DNA of 64,000 nt from Mycobacterium florentinum (GCF_010730355.1 NZ_AP022576.1:5084001-5148000), one strand, 5' to 3'. Counted from the stretch's first letter, positions 1-13,239 are shown. Notes: generated by a model not told the origin, from the sequence alone. Program-made: numbers and translations.

Positions 1-1
1 C

Positions 2-514
<513 letters not shown>

Positions 515-632
515 TCCGGTTCATGGCACGGCCCACGGGCCGATAATCATGCGATTTCGCAAGATCCATGGCGGTGCTGGGCACCTAGTCGCGCTACATT
601 CGAGGGGTACGTGGCAGCGAAAGGAGCTGGTG

Positions 633-1028
633 ATGGCCGACCGGGGACATGTGTTCCGCCGCGCGTTCTCCTGGCTCCCGGCCCAGTTCGCCTCCCAGAG
701 TGATGCGCCGGTCGGCGCGCCGCGTCAATTCGGCTCGACCGAGCATCTGTCCGTCGAAGCGATCGCCGCGTTCGTCGACGGTGAGCTGCGGATGAACGCC
801 CACTTGCGGGCGGCCCATCACCTCTCGCTGTGCCCGCAATGCGCGAGCGAAGTCGACGATCAGAGCCGGGCGCGGGCCGCGCTGCGCGACTCCCACCCGA
901 TCCGCATCCCGAGCACCCTGCTCGGAATGCTGTCGGAGATCCCGCACTATCCGCCCGACGACACGCCCTCGCGGGCGTCCGACCGTTTCGCTGACCGCGA
1001 TGTGCGCGACCAGCGTAAGCGCCGGTAG
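633..1028 (+). CDS. rseA: anti-sigma-E factor RseA, zinc-associated type
   Basis: This 131-residue protein is the partner of SigE. It carries the zinc-associated anti-sigma signature H-x3-C-x2-C (HLSLCPQC, about residues 66-73) after the sequence AAFVDGEL. In the family this domain holds the sigma factor inactive until redox stress or PknB phosphorylation and ClpP-dependent degradation releases it. I chose the ATG at 633 because AAGGAG stands at 621-626 and the protein then begins MADRGHVFRR like the M. tuberculosis protein. The longer frame from 549 is not supported. The C-terminal tail is shorter and differs from the tuberculosis version. Confidence 0.93.
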   Translation: MADRGHVFRRAFSWLPAQFASQSDAPVGAPRQFGSTEHLSVEAIAAFVDGELRMNAHLRAAHHLSLCPQCASEVDDQSRARAALRDSHPIRIPSTLLGMLSEIPHYPPDDTPSRASDRFADRDVRDQRKRR

Positions 1029-1087
1029 CGCTCGGGTTGCCCCAGCTCGTGGGTTCATGCCGACCGGTTAGCGACCGTGGATACTAG

Positions 1088-2700
<1,613 letters not shown>

Positions 2701-2701
<1 letters not shown>

Positions 2702-3117
2702 TGTTCGCCAATGTCGGCTGGGGGGAGATGCTCGTCCTCGTCGTGGTCGGGCTGGTAATCCTTGGCCCGGAACGGCTTCCGGGCGCGATTCGCTGGGCGT
2801 CGACCGCGTTGCGGCAGGCCCGCGACTACCTCAGCGGCGTCACCAGCCAGCTGCGCGAGGACATCGGCCCCGAGTTCGACGACCTGCGCGGCCCGCTGAG
2901 CGAGCTACAGAAACTGCGGGGCATGACGCCGCGGGCGGCGCTGACCAAACACCTGCTGGACGGCGACGATTCGCTGTTCACCGGCAATTTCGAGCGGCCG
3001 GTCAACGGAGCCGCGGCGCAGCCGCCGCCCTCGGAACCGGCAGCGAGGCCGAACGGGAGCCCGACGTTCGGGGTCGGGCAGCAGGGCCCGGCGCCGTTCG
3101 ACACCGACGCGACCTGA
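2701..3117 (+). CDS. tatB: Sec-independent (Tat) translocase subunit TatB
   Basis: This 138-residue subunit belongs to the twin-arginine pathway, which exports folded proteins. It shows the family pattern: an N-terminal membrane helix (residues 5-21) with the conserved acidic residue Glu9, the L-G-P-E-R-L-P hinge at about 21-27, an amphipathic helix, and a Pro/Gly-rich cytoplasmic tail from residue 100. Its ATG overlaps the htrA stop codon. The placement next to htrA and sigE is conserved in mycobacteria. TatA and TatC are not in this window. Confidence 0.93.
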
Positions 3118-3123
3118 ACACCT

Positions 3124-3182
3124 CGCGAGCGTCAGCGCACTGTTAATGCGGGGCCCGAAATCGCGGCCTGCTTACGCTCGCG
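3124..3182. repeat. inverted repeat between convergent tatB and mrp
   Basis: CGCGAGCGT at 3124-3132 is matched by ACGCTCGCG at 3174-3182, a perfect 9-bp inverted repeat with a 41-base spacer. It fills most of the 78-bp gap between the 3' ends of two converging genes. It may act as a two-way terminator, but the long spacer and lack of a T run make this uncertain. Confidence 0.4.
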
Positions 3183-3195
3183 GCGCGTAACGGTC

Positions 3196-4353
3196 TTACT
3201 TTCGGGTCGGGTCGAGCCCCAGCGATACGCCCGCCAATCCCCGCTTTCGCGACGACAGCTTGTCGGCGACGCCGCGCAACTCCTTGCCCACCGGCGAATC
3301 CGGTGCGCTGAGCACGATCGGTACGCCGGAATCACCCGCGGCGACCAGCGCCGGGTCCAGCGGGATCTGGCCCAGCAGCGGCACGTCGGCGCCCACCGCG
3401 CGGGTCAGGCGCTCGGCGACCTGCTTGCCGCCACCCTCGCCGAACACCTGCATGGTCGAGCCATCCGGCAGCACCAGCCCGGACATGTTCTCGACGACAC
3501 CGACGATGCGCTGGCGGGTCTGCAGCGCGATGCTGCCGGCCCGTTCGGCGACCTCGGCGGCGGCCAGCTGCGGCGTGGTCACGACCAGGATCTCCGCGTT
3601 GGGGATCAGCTGCGCCACCGAGATCGCGATGTCGCCGGTGCCGGGCGGCAGATCGAGGAGCAGCACGTCCAGATCGCCCCAGTAGACGTCGGCCAGGAAC
3701 TGCTGCAACGCCCGGTGCAGCATCGGCCCACGCCACACCACCGGGGTGTTGCCCTCGGTGAACTGGGCGATCGAGATGACCTTCACCTCGTGGGCGATCG
3801 GCGGCAGGATCATCGACTCGACCTGGGTGGGCCGGTCGGTGGTGCCCATCATCCGGGGGACGGAATGGCCGTGGATATCGGCGTCGAGCACGCCGACCGA
3901 CAGGCCGCGCGCGGCCATCGCGGCGGCCAGGTTGACCGTGACGCTGGACTTTCCGACGCCGCCCTTGCCCGACGCGACGGCGTAGACCCGGGTCAGCGAG
4001 CTGGGCTGGGCGAACGGGATGACGGGCTCGCTGGCGTCGCCGCGCAACTGCTTGCGCAGCTCGGTGCGCTGCTCGTCGTTCATCACGTCCAGGCTGACCT
4101 TCACCGCCCCAGTGCCGGGGACGTCCGCGACGGCCTGGCTGACCCGCTCGCTGATTTCGGTCTTCTTGGGACAGGCCTCGGTGGTCAGGTAGATCCCGAC
4201 GTGTACGCCGCCGTCGGGCTGGATGTCGATGCTCTTGACCATGCCGAGTTCGGTGATGGGACGCCGCAATTCGGGGTCGATCACCTTGCCCAGCGCGGCG
4301 CGAACGGCGGCGGTGCGGTCGTCTTGCGAACCAGAGGAGTCATGGCGGGACAT
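3196..4353 (-). CDS. mrp: Mrp/NBP35-family P-loop ATPase, iron-sulfur carrier type, lacking CXXC
   Basis: A 385-residue protein with an N-terminal MIP18/DUF59 domain (about 10-85) and a deviant Walker A P-loop ATPase (ASGKGGVGKSS near residue 125). ApbC/Mrp relatives carry and transfer Fe-S clusters. Oddly, the CXXC that usually binds the bridging cluster after VENMS is replaced by LVLPDGS, and I see only one cysteine in the whole protein (TEACPKK). The start is the ATG at 4353, giving MSRHDSSG; the frame extends far upstream as an arginine-rich shadow, which I exclude. It converges with tatB. In M. tuberculosis, Rv1225c to lpqX lie between these two genes and are missing here. Confidence 0.88.
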   Translation of the reverse strand: MSRHDSSGSQDDRTAAVRAALGKVIDPELRRPITELGMVKSIDIQPDGGVHVGIYLTTEACPKKTEISERVSQAVADVPGTGAVKVSLDVMNDEQRTELRKQLRGDASEPVIPFAQPSSLTRVYAVASGKGGVGKSSVTVNLAAAMAARGLSVGVLDADIHGHSVPRMMGTTDRPTQVESMILPPIAHEVKVISIAQFTEGNTPVVWRGPMLHRALQQFLADVYWGDLDVLLLDLPPGTGDIAISVAQLIPNAEILVVTTPQLAAAEVAERAGSIALQTRQRIVGVVENMSGLVLPDGSTMQVFGEGGGKQVAERLTRAVGADVPLLGQIPLDPALVAAGDSGVPIVLSAPDSPVGKELRGVADKLSSRKRGLAGVSLGLDPTRK

Positions 4354-4399
4354 CACCGCCGAGTGTAGGCGGGCTCGGCTATTGACCGGCTGGCAGGCG

Positions 4400-5695
4400 T
4401 CAGCCGGCCGGAGTGGGCGCCTGTTGCGCGGCGGGCGCCTGGGCCGCCGGTGCGACCGGCGGTGGCGGTGCGACCGGCGGTGGCGGTGCGACCGGCGGTG
4501 CCCACGGCGGGGCGGCGTTCGGCGGGGCCATCGGCCCAAACGGTTGCGGTCCCAGCTGCGGCGCACCCGGCGGCGGGGTCGAGTTGATGCAGATCACCGT
4601 GCACCCGGGCATGTGCCCCTGCGTCGGCACCTGGGCGGGGGGCGTCATCCAGGGGAACATCGGCGACGACGGGTTGAGCTGCTGCGGCTGGCCGGTCAGG
4701 TCGATCAGCGGCATCCGTGCGTACGGGTCGTCTTGGGGCAGGCCGATCATGTTGATCGGCAGACCGGGCCCGAGCCCCTCCGGGTTCTCGTCGTGCGCGT
4801 TGCCCAGCGGCGGGGGCGGTCCGGTGATCGGCGGCAGGTCGACCGGGACGACGCCGGTGGCGTAGGCCGCGGCCCAGCCCAGCACGTTCTGGGCGTAGGC
4901 AGTCGAATTGTTGTAGCGCAGGATCGCGGCCATGACCCCGGCGGGGTCGCGCAGGTTCAGCCCGCCGCTGCACAGGTAGCGGGCGGCCGTCAGGGTGGAG
5001 TCGAACAGGTTCTGCGGGTCGGCTATGCCGTCGCCGTCGCCGTCGGCGGCGTAGCGCGCCCAGGTGCCGGGCAAGAACTGCATGGGCCCCATCGCGCGGG
5101 CGTACGTGACGCGATTGCCGACGCTGCTGGAGATGATGACCTCGTTGCCGGGCAACGTGCCGTCCAGCGAGGGGCCGTAGATCGGGGTGACCGCGGTGCC
5201 GCGGGCGTCGACGGCGCCGCCGCTGGCGTGCCCGGACTCGATGCGCCCGATACCGGCCAGCAGGTTCCAGCTGACGCCGCAGGCCGGGTCGGACACGGCC
5301 ATCTTCTGTTCGGCGTTGCGGTAGGCGGTCAGCGCCATCATCGGAATGCCCAGTGCGCCAGGCGCATTCACCACCCTAGGTGGTGGCGGTGCCGAGGTGG
5401 CGCCCGCCGCGACGTGGAACGCCGTCGGCGCCCGATCGATCGCGATGACGACCGGACCGGACAGATCGGGGACGCTGGGAGACACGGCGGCGACCGGAGT
5501 GATGACCGCATGCACCGACGGGATGGGGCTCTTACCGTGTCCGCGTAGCGGCTCGGGCGTGGCGCCGACCGCGCCCGCGAACACCAACGGACTGATCACG
5601 GCGACGCTGAATACCTGTGCCCGGGTTACCGGAAGCCCCCGCTTCCGCACCGCCGCAACGGCCCGGCGTGCACCCAAGCGACCCCCTATGCGCAC
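4400..5695 (-). CDS. secreted lytic murein transglycosylase (Rv1230c-type)
   Basis: A 431-residue exported protein predicted to cleave peptidoglycan glycan strands. The N-terminus has an Arg-rich start and a hydrophobic stretch (about 28-45, VFSVAVISPLVFAGAVGA), a signal peptide or anchor. The transglycosylase fold lies near residues 115-285, with the probable catalytic Glu153 in AGIGRIESGH followed by AMGPMQFLPGTW and NNSTAYAQNV. The last 110 residues are Pro/Ala-rich with short repeats (VAPPPP). It starts at a GTG (5695). A near-perfect CRP-type site lies 66-81 bp upstream, which suggests cAMP control of this wall enzyme. No other gene shares its transcript in an obvious way. Confidence 0.85.
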   Translation of the reverse strand: MRIGGRLGARRAVAAVRKRGLPVTRAQVFSVAVISPLVFAGAVGATPEPLRGHGKSPIPSVHAVITPVAAVSPSVPDLSGPVVIAIDRAPTAFHVAAGATSAPPPPRVVNAPGALGIPMMALTAYRNAEQKMAVSDPACGVSWNLLAGIGRIESGHASGGAVDARGTAVTPIYGPSLDGTLPGNEVIISSSVGNRVTYARAMGPMQFLPGTWARYAADGDGDGIADPQNLFDSTLTAARYLCSGGLNLRDPAGVMAAILRYNNSTAYAQNVLGWAAAYATGVVPVDLPPITGPPPPLGNAHDENPEGLGPGLPINMIGLPQDDPYARMPLIDLTGQPQQLNPSSPMFPWMTPPAQVPTQGHMPGCTVICINSTPPPGAPQLGPQPFGPMAPPNAAPPWAPPVAPPPPVAPPPPVAPAAQAPAAQQAPTPAG

Positions 5696-5760
5696 TCCAC
5701 CGTCCTATGTGTGTGGGCCGCCGGGGGCCCTGTGAGCTGCTGGAAACCTGCTCTTAGCTT

Positions 5761-5776
5761 CGTGAACTAGATCACC
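5761..5776 (-). promoter_or_regulatory. candidate CRP (cAMP receptor protein) binding site
   Basis: GTGA at 5762-5765 and TCAC at 5772-5775 are separated by six bases, matching the mycobacterial CRP consensus GTGA-N6-TCAC; the flanking bases are C on both sides. The site is centred about 73 bp upstream of the transglycosylase start. From memory, the M. tuberculosis orthologue Rv1230c was listed among predicted CRP (Rv3676) targets. Confidence 0.7.
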
Positions 5777-5867
5777 ATACATAACTCTTGTTACGGGAGT
5801 GGCGCAATGGTGGATTCGGTATTCACGGGGATCTCTTAGTGGTCGGCCGCTGGTCTGAACCGGGTGA

Positions 5868-6377
5868 TCACCGGCGCGACGGCGGCTCCTCCATCGGGAT
5901 GTGCTTGTCCGGGCCGGTCAGCAGGGTACGCAGTTCTTCCAGCTCGTCGCGCAGATATTCGCGCGTGACGACCTCGCCGATCGCCAGCCGCAGCGCGGCC
6001 AGCTCACGGGTCAGGTACTCGGTGTCGGCCTTGGTCTGGGCGGCGCGACGACGATCCTCTTCGAGTGCGACCCGGTCCCGGTTCTCTTGGCGGTTCTGGG
6101 CCAGCAGGATCAGCGGCGCGGCATAGGCGGCCTGAGTGGAGAAGGCCAGATTCAGCAGGATGAACGGGTACGGGTCGAAGCGCAGACTCGCGGCGGCCAG
6201 GTTGATCGCGATCCACACGATCACGATGACGGTCTGGATCAGCAGGTAGCGGCCGGTGCCGAAAAAGCGCGCGATGGCTTCGGTGCTCTGCCCGACTGTC
6301 TCGGGGTCCACTCGCAGCGAGAGCCCGCGCGAGGTCCGCGGGGTGTACAGCCGTCGCATCGCCGGCGATTTGCTCAC
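5868..6377 (-). CDS. DUF1003 two-helix membrane protein (Rv1231c-type)
   Basis: A 169-residue protein with two adjacent hydrophobic helices (about 43-85, LIQTVIVIVWIAINLAAAS and ILLNLAFSTQAAYAAPLILLA). A charged coiled-coil tail follows (NRQENRDRVALEEDRRRA onward). This is the DUF1003 layout, whose biochemical role is unknown. The GTG at 6377 shares GTGA with the stop of the upstream MgtE-like gene, a 4-base overlap indicating coupled translation. Its constant pairing with a divalent-cation-sensor-like protein suggests a function in membrane or cation homeostasis, which is inference. Confidence 0.85.
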   Translation of the reverse strand: MSKSPAMRRLYTPRTSRGLSLRVDPETVGQSTEAIARFFGTGRYLLIQTVIVIVWIAINLAAASLRFDPYPFILLNLAFSTQAAYAAPLILLAQNRQENRDRVALEEDRRRAAQTKADTEYLTRELAALRLAIGEVVTREYLRDELEELRTLLTGPDKHIPMEEPPSRR

Positions 6378-7684
6378 GGGGCCCCCTCGATTGCTTCGGC
6401 ACCTCGGACCGCGGCGGTGAGCTCTTGGGCGTGCGCGCGCCAGTCGTGTGGCAGCAAGTGATCGAGCAGGTCGTCCACGGTGACAGCCCCGAGCAGGTGG
6501 CGTTGATCGTCGACGACGGGTCCGCACACCAGGTTGTAGGCGGCGAAGTAGCGCGTCACGGACGCGAGGGTGGTCTCCGGGGCCAGGGTGAGCAGGTCAC
6601 TGTCGACGATTCCGCCGACCAAGTCGCTCGGCGGTTCGCGCAGGAGCTTCTGCAGCGAGACGCAGCCCAGGTACTTCCCGGTGGGCGTAGCCGTCGGTGG
6701 ACGCGTCACGAACACCATCGACGACAGCGCGGGGGTGAGGTCGGGATCGCGGACCAGGGCCAGCGCCTCGGCCACCGTGGTGTCGGCGGTCAGCACCACC
6801 GGGTCGGAGGTCATCAACCCGCCCGCGGTGTCCGGAGAGTGTTTCAAAAGCCTTCGCACCGGGGCGGATTCGTCGGGGTCCATCCGGGCCAGCAGCAGCT
6901 CGGCATCGGTCGGATTCAGCTCGCCGAGCAGGTCGGCGGCATCGTCGGGGTCCATCTCCTCGAGCACGTCGGCCGCGCGCTCGGTGCCCAGGTGCGACAG
7001 CGCATCGGCCTGCTCCGACTCGGGCAACTCCTGCAGGATGTCGGCCAATCGCTCGTCGCTCAGGGCGGTGAACACCTCGGTGCGCCGCTTGACCGGCAGC
7101 CCGCGAATGGCGTCGGCGACGTCGACCGCGCGGCGACCCTCGAATTGGTTGAGCAGTTGCGCGACCGCCTGCCCGGGCATCGCCAACGCCGACGGCGTCA
7201 GCCCGTGCACGCTTTGCCAGTCGACCACGTGCGCCGGGCCGCGGCGGCCGAGCCGACGCTGGCTTCGCACCGCGATCCTGGTCACCAGCCAGTCGCGGGT
7301 CCGGGATTGCTCGATGCCGAGATCGGTGATCACGACGTCGCGCCCGACCAGCTCCGGGAGTTCGGGGTCGTTGACCGTGACGGGGGTGTCGAGGATCTGA
7401 CCGATCGCCAGCACCTCGCCCGGACGCTGTTCGAAGTGGCGCAGTGACACGCTTCCGGTGTTCAGGGTCACGGCGTTGGGCTCGATCGCGGCGACCCGCA
7501 GAATCGGGATGAAGATGCTGCGGCGGGTGGCCAAATCGACGACCAGGCCCAGCACCCGCGGTTGCTGGCGCACGATGCTGATGCTGATCACGACATCGCG
7601 GATGCGCCCGAAGTTTTCGCCCATCGGCCCCAACACCAACATCCGCGCCAGCCGCGCCACGTACACCCTGTTGACCGATGCCAT
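6374..7684 (-). CDS. PRC-barrel / MgtE-N / CBS-pair protein without a channel domain (Rv1232c-type)
   Basis: A 436-residue soluble protein. The N-terminal ~110 residues resemble a PRC-barrel (VLGLVVDLATRR, VGRDVVITDLGIE). Next comes a magnesium-transporter-type MgtE-N superhelix (about 165-275, with repeated LPESEQADAL, MDPDDAADLLGEL and LLARMDP), then two CBS motifs (about 285-415). The transmembrane channel of real MgtE is absent, so this cannot itself transport Mg2+. The known MgtE-N/CBS part senses Mg2+ in the full-length channel. The start is the ATG at 7684. It is translationally coupled to the DUF1003 membrane protein, which could be its membrane partner. Confidence 0.85.
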   Translation of the reverse strand: MASVNRVYVARLARMLVLGPMGENFGRIRDVVISISIVRQQPRVLGLVVDLATRRSIFIPILRVAAIEPNAVTLNTGSVSLRHFEQRPGEVLAIGQILDTPVTVNDPELPELVGRDVVITDLGIEQSRTRDWLVTRIAVRSQRRLGRRGPAHVVDWQSVHGLTPSALAMPGQAVAQLLNQFEGRRAVDVADAIRGLPVKRRTEVFTALSDERLADILQELPESEQADALSHLGTERAADVLEEMDPDDAADLLGELNPTDAELLLARMDPDESAPVRRLLKHSPDTAGGLMTSDPVVLTADTTVAEALALVRDPDLTPALSSMVFVTRPPTATPTGKYLGCVSLQKLLREPPSDLVGGIVDSDLLTLAPETTLASVTRYFAAYNLVCGPVVDDQRHLLGAVTVDDLLDHLLPHDWRAHAQELTAAVRGAEAIEGAP

Positions 7685-7743
7685 GGGAGAGAGCCTAGGC
7701 AGCCCGTCGCGCGATGGCAGCGAACAGGCTCTGGCGTGCCCGG

Positions 7744-8313
7744 CTAATGGGAATGCACCGCAAAAATCATCACGATCAGAGCCACCACCAAGGTTGCGAT
7801 GCCGATCACAATGCCCGCGACGGCCATGCCGTATCCGTCCTGGCGGGTCCGCTTGATCTGGTCGATCGCGATGGTGCCCAGCACGATGGCCACGATTCCG
7901 CCGACGCAGCAGAACAACCCGGTGAACGACGAGATCAGCGCGGCGATCGCCATCCCGTTCGTGCCGGACCGGACGGCCTCAGCCGACCAGTAATCGCCCG
8001 GATAATCCGGTGCCGGGTAATAGCCGCCGGGATACGGCGGGGGACCGTAGTTCGGTGGGGGGCCGCCGAATTGCGCCGGCCCCGGCGGGTAGGACGGGCC
8101 ACCGGGCGGCTGCTGGTAGCCGAACGGCGGGGTGCCCGGCGGGTAGTCGAGCACGTATCCGGGCGGCGGGTACGGCGGCGGCGGATAGTCGGCCGGCGGC
8201 GGTGCTCCCGGGGAATCCCACGGCGTTGCCCATCCTGGCTGCTCAGGGCGCTGCCCGCCGGCGGCATGCGGATCCGCGGCGTCTTCGCCACTGGCGCCGC
8301 CGGGAGCTGTCAT
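7744..8313 (-). CDS. proline-rich DUF4190-like membrane protein (Rv1233c-type)
   Basis: A 189-residue protein. The first ~105 residues are a Pro/Gly/Tyr-rich low-complexity cytoplasmic tail (repeats of YPPPPYPPPGY type). Two hydrophobic helices follow (about 125-150, AIAALISSFTGLFCCVGGIVAIVLG, and 165-187, GMAVAGIVIGIATLVVALIVMI) and a His-containing end. This is the DUF4190 layout; function unknown. I chose the ATG at 8313 because a TAGGTT box ends 7 nt before it, fitting a leaderless mRNA. A TTG at 8322 would add three residues. Confidence 0.8.
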   Translation of the reverse strand: MTAPGGASGEDAADPHAAGGQRPEQPGWATPWDSPGAPPPADYPPPPYPPPGYVLDYPPGTPPFGYQQPPGGPSYPPGPAQFGGPPPNYGPPPYPGGYYPAPDYPGDYWSAEAVRSGTNGMAIAALISSFTGLFCCVGGIVAIVLGTIAIDQIKRTRQDGYGMAVAGIVIGIATLVVALIVMIFAVHSH

Positions 8314-8320
8314 GGTGTTC

Positions 8321-8326
8321 AACCTA
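8321..8326 (-). promoter_or_regulatory. -10 box, leaderless promoter of the DUF4190-like gene
   Basis: TAGGTT on the minus strand, seven bases before the ATG at 8313, with no ribosome binding site between. No convincing -35 box. Confidence 0.45.
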
Positions 8327-8399
8327 GCCTGCAGGCTGGCTCGATAGGGTGGGAGGGCCGAGGTGAAACTACCGCCTCGGCGTAGGAGAATGAGCGCTG

Positions 8400-8927
8400 A
8401 TGACTAGTCCTTTCCAGCCCGGCCAAGTGCCCGGCGCAACGCCGACCGGCGGGGCCGCGGGACGGCGCGGTGTGCCGCAGTTGCCGACTCCGCCCAAGGG
8501 CTGGCCGGTGGGCTCCTATCCCACCTACGCCGAGGCGCAGCGCGCCGTCGACTACCTGTCCGAACAGCAGTTCCCGGTGCAGCAGGTGACCATCGTCGGC
8601 GTCGATCTGATGCAGGTGGAACGGGTCACCGGCCGGCTGACATGGCCCAAGGTGCTCGGCGGCGGTGTGCTCAGTGGGGCCTGGCTCGGGCTGTTCATCG
8701 GGTTGGTGCTCGGCTTCTTCAGTCCCAGCCCGTGGGGCGCGCTGGTGACCGGTTTGGTCGCCGGGGTGTTCTTCGGTTTGATCACGTCCGCTGTTCCCTA
8801 TGCAATGGCCCGTGGCACAAGGGATTTCAGTTCGACAATGCAGTTGGTCGCCGGCCGTTACGATGTCCTCTGCGATCCGCAGAACGCCGAGAGGGCTCGG
8901 GATTTGCTTGCGCGCCTGGCGATCTGA
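8400..8927 (+). CDS. general-stress-protein-17M-like membrane protein (Rv1234-type)
   Basis: A 175-residue protein. After a 35-residue Pro/Gly-rich start it has the N-terminal fold of general stress protein 17M/YflT proteins (GSYPTYAEAQRAVDYLSEQ, about 42-80). Two membrane helices follow (about 88-130, LGGGVLSGAWLGLFIGLVLGFF and ALVTGLVAGVFFGLI). The ATG at 8400 follows a GGAGA motif. It lies 15 bp upstream of lpqY on the same strand, so it probably belongs to the trehalose importer transcript; no transport role can be read from it. Confidence 0.82.
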   Translation: MTSPFQPGQVPGATPTGGAAGRRGVPQLPTPPKGWPVGSYPTYAEAQRAVDYLSEQQFPVQQVTIVGVDLMQVERVTGRLTWPKVLGGGVLSGAWLGLFIGLVLGFFSPSPWGALVTGLVAGVFFGLITSAVPYAMARGTRDFSSTMQLVAGRYDVLCDPQNAERARDLLARLAI

Positions 8928-11231
<2,304 letters not shown>

Positions 11232-11242
<11 letters not shown>

Positions 11243-12062
11243 CGCGCGGCGCACCGCGATGTGGGCGGTCGTCAACACCGCGGTCGTGGTGTATGCGCTG
11301 CTACCGGTGCTCTGGATTCTCAGTCTGTCCCTCAAGCCGACGTCAACAGTCCGGGACGGCAAGCTGATTCCGTCGTCGGTGACGCTGGAAAACTATCGCG
11401 GGATCTTCCGCGGCGACGTCTTCACCTCGGCGCTGATCAACTCGATCGGAATCGCGTTGACCGCCACCGCGATCGCGGTGGCCCTCGGCGCGATGGCGGC
11501 CTACGCGATTGCCCGGCTGAGCTTTCCCGGCAAGCGGGTGCTGATCGGCTCCACGCTGCTGATCACCATGTTCCCGGCGATCTCCTTGGTCACGCCGCTG
11601 TTCGAAATCGAACGCTGGGCCGGGCTTTTCGACACCTGGCCCGGACTGATCCTGCCCTACATCACCTTTGCGTTGCCGCTTGCCATCTACACGTTGTCGG
11701 CATTCTTCCGGGAGATCCCCTGGGATCTGGAGAAGGCAGCCAAGATCGACGGGGCCACGCCGGCGCAGGCCTTCCGCAAGGTCATCGTCCCGCTGGCGGC
11801 GCCCGGGCTGGTCACCGCGGCGATCCTGGTGTTCATCTTCGCCTGGAACGACCTGCTGCTGGCGCTGTCGCTGACCGCCACCAAGGCGGCGATCACCGCG
11901 CCGGTGGCGATCGCGAACTTCGGGGGCAGCTCGCAGTTCGAGGAACCAACCGGATCAATCGCGGCCGGTGCCATGGTGATTACGGTGCCGATCATCGTGT
12001 TTGTTCTAATCTTCCAACGACGGATTGTCGCCGGGTTGACCTCAGGCGCCGTGAAGGGATAG
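11232..12062 (+). CDS. sugB: trehalose ABC transporter permease SugB
   Basis: A 276-residue second permease of the trehalose importer with six predicted helices and the EAA loop [20 protein letters not shown] at about 168-187. It is close to M. tuberculosis SugB along the whole length. The ATG at 11232 gives [10 protein letters not shown], matching the known N-terminus; a GTG three codons upstream (11223) is the alternative. The gene overlaps the end of sugA by 11 bases, and sugC begins 4 bases after its stop. Confidence 0.95.
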
Positions 12063-12066
12063 CGCG

Positions 12067-13239
12067 ATGGCCGAGATTGTGCTGGAGCACGTCAACAAGA
12101 ATTACCCCAACGGGCACACGGCGGTGCGGGACCTGAACCTCACCATCGCCGACGGCGAATTCCTGATCCTGGTCGGCCCGTCCGGGTGCGGCAAAACCAC
12201 CACGCTGAATATGATTGCCGGCCTTGAGGATATCTCGTCGGGCGAGCTGCGGATCGGCGGCGAACGAGTCAACGAGAAGGAGCCCAAGGACCGCGACATC
12301 GCGATGGTGTTCCAGTCCTATGCGCTGTACCCGCACATGACCGTTCGGCAGAACATCGCCTTCCCGCTGACCCTGGCGAAGATGAAGAAGGCCGACATCG
12401 CGCAGAAAGTCGAGGAGACGGCGAAAATCCTTGACCTGAGCGAACTTCTGGACCGCAAGCCCTCCCAGTTGTCAGGTGGGCAACGGCAGCGGGTCGCGAT
12501 GGGCCGGGCCATCGTGCGTCACCCGAAGGCGTTTCTGATGGACGAGCCGCTGTCCAATCTGGACGCCAAACTTCGGGTGCAGATGCGCGGCGAGATCGCC
12601 CGGCTACAGCGCCGGCTGGGCACCACCACCGTCTACGTCACCCACGACCAGACCGAGGCGATGACGCTGGGTGATCGGGTCGTGGTGATGCACGGCGGTG
12701 TCGCCCAGCAGATCGGCACGCCCGGGGAGCTCTACGAGCGTCCGGCGAATCTGTTCGTCGCGGGGTTCATCGGCTCGCCGCCGATGAACTTCTTCCCCGG
12801 CACCCTGACGTCGGCCGGACTCACGCTGCCCTTCGGTGATGTGATGCTGACCCCGGAAGTCCAGGATGTGGTTGCCGGGCACCCGAAACCGGAAAACGTC
12901 ATCGTCGGGGTGCGCCCCGAGCACCTGCTGGACGCGGCGCTGATCGACGGCTACCAGCGCATCACGGCGACGACCTTCGAGGTGAAGGTCGACCTGGTCG
13001 AATCGCTCGGGGCCGACAAGTACGTGTACTTCACCACCACCGGATGCGACCTGCATTCGGCGCAACTCGACGAGCTGGCCGCCGAGTCGGAGGTAGTCGA
13101 AAACCAGTTTGTGGCACGGGTTCCCGCCGAGTCGAAGGCGCTGATCGGCCAGTCGGTCGAATTGGCCTTCGACACCGCTAAACTCGCCGTGTTCGACGCC
13201 GATTCCGGAGCGAACCTGACCCTGCCTGCGGGACAGTGA
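12067..13239 (+). CDS. sugC: trehalose ABC transporter ATPase SugC
   Basis: A 390-residue MalK-type ATPase that powers trehalose uptake. It has Walker A GPSGCGKTT (about 38-46), the signature LSGGQRQR (about 135), Walker B ending FLMDEP, and the switch His in THDQTEAM. A C-terminal OB/TOBE regulatory domain starts near residue 240. The start is the ATG at 12067, four bases after sugB. The stop shares GTGA with the next gene, extending the operon by one gene compared with M. tuberculosis, where corA follows directly. Confidence 0.95.
   Translation: MAEIVLEHVNKNYPNGHTAVRDLNLTIADGEFLILVGPSGCGKTTTLNMIAGLEDISSGELRIGGERVNEKEPKDRDIAMVFQSYALYPHMTVRQNIAFPLTLAKMKKADIAQKVEETAKILDLSELLDRKPSQLSGGQRQRVAMGRAIVRHPKAFLMDEPLSNLDAKLRVQMRGEIARLQRRLGTTTVYVTHDQTEAMTLGDRVVVMHGGVAQQIGTPGELYERPANLFVAGFIGSPPMNFFPGTLTSAGLTLPFGDVMLTPEVQDVVAGHPKPENVIVGVRPEHLLDAALIDGYQRITATTFEVKVDLVESLGADKYVYFTTTGCDLHSAQLDELAAESEVVENQFVARVPAESKALIGQSVELAFDTAKLAVFDADSGANLTLPAGQ

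Noticed and set aside
549..632. Longer N-terminus of RseA
   Set aside because: A good ribosome binding site stands directly before ATG 633, and the known protein starts there.
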